Below, in pieces: positions 6,598-7,948 of a DNA stretch of 7,948 nt. The stretch spans positions 1 through 7,948 of the forward strand of contig CAZFVM010000064.1 of assembly GCA_964522305.1 (NCBI GenBank). Direction: 5' to 3'. The notes beneath the pieces were generated by a model that did not search any database, was not told the origin of the DNA, and saw only the letters and a program-made list of their open reading frames with translations. The DNA is from UBA1049 sp964522305 (lineage in GTDB: Bacteria > Bacillota > Clostridia > Oscillospirales > CAG-382). Each line of letters starts with the position of its first letter. The first letter of the stretch is position 1. The position numbers and the translations under genes are program-made.

Positions 6598-6623
6598 CGA
6601 CTCACTGTAACGACTCGCTGTAA
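6598..6623 (-). repeat. 13-bp tandem direct repeat in the ylxM leader
   Basis: On the minus strand TTACAGCGAGTCG (6623-6611) is followed directly by TTACAGTGAGTCG (6610-6598), with one mismatch. The TTACAG of the first copy is also the 3' arm of the hairpin at 6618-6640, so the 5' arm CTGTAA could pair with either copy. The repeat is followed by a T6 run. Confidence 0.75.
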
Positions 6624-6640
6624 AGCGAATTACTTTACAG
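6618..6640 (-). promoter_or_regulatory. perfect dyad at the start of the ylxM transcript
   Basis: CTGTAAAG (6640-6633), loop TAATTCG, CTTTACAG (6625-6618): an 8-bp perfect inverted repeat starting 4 bases after the -10 box, so it covers the expected start site. It could be a repressor operator or a 5' hairpin protecting the long operon mRNA. The binding factor, if any, is not identifiable from the sequence. Confidence 0.6.
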
Positions 6641-6644
6641 GCAA

Positions 6645-6673
6645 ATTATACACTCTTTTATTTGTGTTGTCAA
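6645..6673 (-). promoter_or_regulatory. perfect sigma-A consensus promoter of the ylxM-ffh-trmD operon
   Basis: On the minus strand TTGACA (6673-6668), a 17-base spacer, and TATAAT (6650-6645). Both hexamers match the consensus exactly. Transcription would start near 6638, leaving a leader of about 64 bases before ylxM. A strong constitutive promoter fits the ribosomal and SRP genes that follow. The -35 lies inside a short dyad, GTGTTG-a-CAACAC (6664-6676), which may be an operator. Confidence 0.88.
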
Positions 6674-6729
6674 CACTTATTTGTATTTTATTCCTTTAAT
6701 AAAAAACGCAATATTTGTTCTGTCTGTGT

Positions 6730-6757
6730 TTGATTTCTAGCCCGAGTATGATATAAT
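6730..6757 (+). promoter_or_regulatory. extended -10 promoter of the stalk-domain gene
   Basis: TTGATT (6730-6735), a 16-base spacer and TATAAT (6752-6757), with TG at 6749-6750 forming the extended -10 TGATATAAT. Start of transcription is expected near 6764. It faces away from the ylxM promoter, with about 56 bases between the two -35 boxes. Confidence 0.65.
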
Positions 6758-6819
6758 AACAGTTGAGTTAAGTTTGGTTGACCTTTTGAGCCGGTATACC
6801 AAAACAAAGGCGGATTTTT

Positions 6820-7473
6820 ATGGATCACGGTAAAAACATAAAAAAGAATACCAAAGCAAAAAAAACTACCAAAAATAAAGCAAAGAGAGTTAGGAAACCC
6901 TCAGTTTTTGGGCGAGTGTTTGCTGTTGTGTTTTTGCTTTTTGTAATGTACGCAATTCTACTGGCATTGGTAGCAGGCGGAGTTTTGTACTCCTTTAACA
7001 AGTCGGGAAGAAGTCCGCAGGCTTATTCTCTAAGGCTCAACAGTGAAGGCAAAAGACTTTATTATTTTGACGCCGAGGAGGTAAATAACGCTTATGGGTT
7101 CTATGTACCCTTTGAAAACTTAAGCGTATTATGCGACCTTAGTATAATTGGGGATAAAGACAAAATTATAGTTTCGGTTAACGACAGCTCGGGCAGCGTA
7201 GTGTGCAGTAACAACTCCTCCTTGGTATATGTTAATCACAACCCCGTGCGATTGTCCTCTCCTGTATTGTTTTATAACGACTTTTTGCTACCCGTGGAGT
7301 TAATAGATAATTATTTTTTGGGGTTAACCGTTGAGTATGATATAGATAATTATGTGTGTAATATCTCAAGGGAAGAGGATTTTGGTGAGTTGATGTTGAA
7401 AATGGAATCCCCCGCCGGTATCGAAAAACCTGAGATTCCATTGGAGCTTACAAATCAACCAAAAGACCCTTAA
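6820..7473 (+). CDS. Lys-rich single-span membrane protein with stalk-like (Cu amine oxidase N-terminal type) domain
   Basis: A 217-residue protein. Residues 1-30 are hydrophilic and very rich in Lys and Arg, followed by one membrane helix at about 33-57. The rest should be outside the cytoplasm. Residues about 136-183 (YVNHNPVRLSSPVLFYNDFLLPVELIDNYFLGL and on) match the pattern N-G-x-P-V-x-L...P-x-x-x-x-G-R-x-L-V-P-x-R-x-I of the 'copper amine oxidase N-terminal' or stalk domain, common on Clostridial surface proteins. There is no catalytic amine oxidase part, and the 'GR' of the motif is ND here. A structural or binding role at the envelope is inferred. The ATG at 6820 has AAAGG (6806-6810) 9 bases upstream. 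It is divergent from ylxM and upstream of a PerR-like gene that has its own promoter. The domain call is moderate because the match is partial. Confidence 0.75.
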   Translation: MDHGKNIKKNTKAKKTTKNKAKRVRKPSVFGRVFAVVFLLFVMYAILLALVAGGVLYSFNKSGRSPQAYSLRLNSEGKRLYYFDAEEVNNAYGFYVPFENLSVLCDLSIIGDKDKIIVSVNDSSGSVVCSNNSSLVYVNHNPVRLSSPVLFYNDFLLPVELIDNYFLGLTVEYDIDNYVCNISREEDFGELMLKMESPAGIEKPEIPLELTNQPKDP

Positions 7474-7490
7474 CTCAAATCCTTTGGTTG
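7456..7490 (+). terminator. weak terminator-like hairpin at the end of the stalk-domain gene
   Basis: CAACCAAA (7456-7463) pairs with TTTGGTTG (7483-7490) over 8 bp, with one further G-C pair after a mismatch, across a 15-base loop containing the TAA stop. No clean T-run follows, only CTTGACATTT, and the next -35 box begins 2 bases later. It may be an inefficient terminator or an insulator. Confidence 0.35.
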
Positions 7491-7491
7491 C

Positions 7492-7520
7492 TTGACATTT
7501 CATTTATTATCAATTACAAT
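7492..7520 (+). promoter_or_regulatory. promoter of the Fur/PerR family gene
   Basis: TTGACA (7492-7497), a 17-base spacer, TACAAT (7515-7520). Transcription should start near 7527, inside the perfect AT-rich palindrome TATAAATTTATA (7523-7534), which is a candidate autoregulatory site. Confidence 0.75.
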
Positions 7521-7558
7521 AATATAAATTTATAACAACTTATATATGGAGTTGGGAT

Positions 7559-7948
7559 ATGGTTTCCAGAAAGACTAGGCAAAAAGAGCTTATCTTGAAG
7601 GTGGTACGGGAATCTTCATATCATCCGACGGCACAGGAAATTTATGATAAGGTCGCAGAAACACTACCTCAAGTAAGTCTCACCACAATCTACCGAAATC
7701 TTAATAACTTAGTAGAAAGAGGGTTGGTCAGGACATTAATCCTGCCGGATCAGCCGGCACGGTTTGATGGTGTCCTCTCTAAACACTACCATCTGCTATG
7801 TAAAGTTTGCGGTAAAATAGAAGACGCGAAGGGTATTTCGTACAACCATCAATACGACAAAAAGATTGACAAAGACAGTGGTTTTTTTGTCTTGGACCAT
7901 GTCACTACTTTTAATGGTCTCTGCTCTGAATGTACGAAAGCCAAAACA
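7559..7948 (+). CDS. Fur family metalloregulator, PerR-like, 3' end cut by the window
   Basis: 130 residues are visible, with no stop before the window edge; homologues suggest little is missing. Fur family regulators bind Fe, Mn, Zn or peroxide-reactive iron and repress metal or oxidative stress genes. The winged helix includes YHPTAQEIYDKV (21-32) and SLTTIYRNLNNLVERGLV (40-57). Next come RFDGVLSKHYHLLCKVCGK (68-86) and GLCSECTKAK. Cys81, Cys84, Cys122 and Cys125 form the expected structural zinc site. His22, Asp70, His76 and His78 match His37, Asp85, His91 and His93 of Bacillus PerR; the fifth ligand (Asp104 there) may be His97 or Asp100 here. The N-terminus is about 15 residues shorter than in Bacillus PerR. 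The ATG at 7559 has GGAG (7548-7551) 7 bases upstream. PerR is favoured over Fur or Zur, but this is not proven. Confidence 0.88.
   Translation, partial: MVSRKTRQKELILKVVRESSYHPTAQEIYDKVAETLPQVSLTTIYRNLNNLVERGLVRTLILPDQPARFDGVLSKHYHLLCKVCGKIEDAKGISYNHQYDKKIDKDSGFFVLDHVTTFNGLCSECTKAKT

Noticed and set aside
6291..6605. 104-codon minus-strand frame overlapping ylxM
   Set aside because: It is an out-of-frame shadow of ylxM, with low-complexity Arg/Ser/Gly-rich translation and no family resemblance.
6575..6640. T-box or known riboswitch in the ylxM leader
   Set aside because: The leader is only about 64 bases and shows no T-box sequence or recognisable riboswitch core.
6793..6800. GGTATACC palindrome in the leader of the stalk-domain gene
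   Set aside because: It is only 8 bp, with no repeat or extension nearby, and chance occurrence is likely.
7232..7441. Minus-strand frame inside the stalk-domain gene
   Set aside because: It is antisense to a gene with a good start, RBS and domain match, and nothing recognisable is encoded.
7531..7545. PerR box upstream of the Fur/PerR gene
   Set aside because: The best alignments to the Bacillus PerR box in this AT-rich stretch match only about 9 to 10 of 14 positions, too few to call.

Overview
The window looks like chromosomal DNA of a low-to-moderate GC Firmicute, most likely a member of the Clostridia. Three things point there: the conserved minus-strand order ylxM-ffh-rpsP-khpA-rimM-trmD, strong purine-rich Shine-Dalgarno sequences with consensus sigma-A type promoters, and a neighbouring PerR-like Fur regulator next to a membrane-anchored 'copper amine oxidase N-terminal' (stalk) type domain. 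No mobile element, CRISPR array, rRNA or tRNA was seen.

Layout: (1) Bases 1-157 hold the extreme 5' end of a minus-strand gene that runs off the window, with its own RBS and an extended -10 promoter. (2) Bases 158-3018, minus strand, are a three-gene envelope module of two adjacent DUF4330-like single-span membrane proteins and a 627-residue polytopic O-antigen ligase/polymerase-like protein. (3) Bases 3033-6574, minus strand, are the housekeeping block: trmD, rimM, khpA, rpsP, ffh and ylxM. Spacing is tight throughout (gaps of 1 to about 80 bp, one 11-bp overlap), so regions 2 and 3 look like one long transcription unit driven by a perfect-consensus promoter (TTGACA-17-TATAAT) at 6645-6673. 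The usual trmD follower, rplS, is absent and the envelope genes sit in its place. (4) Bases 6575-6819 are a divergent control region with promoters facing both ways, two dyads, and a 13-bp tandem repeat in the ylxM leader. (5) Bases 6820-7473, plus strand, encode a Lys-rich, single-span protein with an extracytoplasmic stalk-like domain. (6) From 7559 to the right edge, plus strand, is a 3'-truncated PerR/Fur family regulator with its own TTGACA-17-TACAAT promoter.

Functionally, the main operon joins co-translational membrane targeting (Ffh, YlxM), ribosome assembly and tRNA modification (bS16, RimM, TrmD), a small RNA-binding protein (KhpA) and, unusually, envelope polysaccharide functions. 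The most striking non-coding structure is a set of three tandem 18-bp palindromic units between ylxM and ffh (6206-6259). It carries a compensatory stem change and overlaps the ylxM stop codon. No wholly new multi-gene system is evident. The best leads are this tandem-hairpin element and the recruitment of a DUF4330 pair plus a ligase-like protein to the trmD operon.
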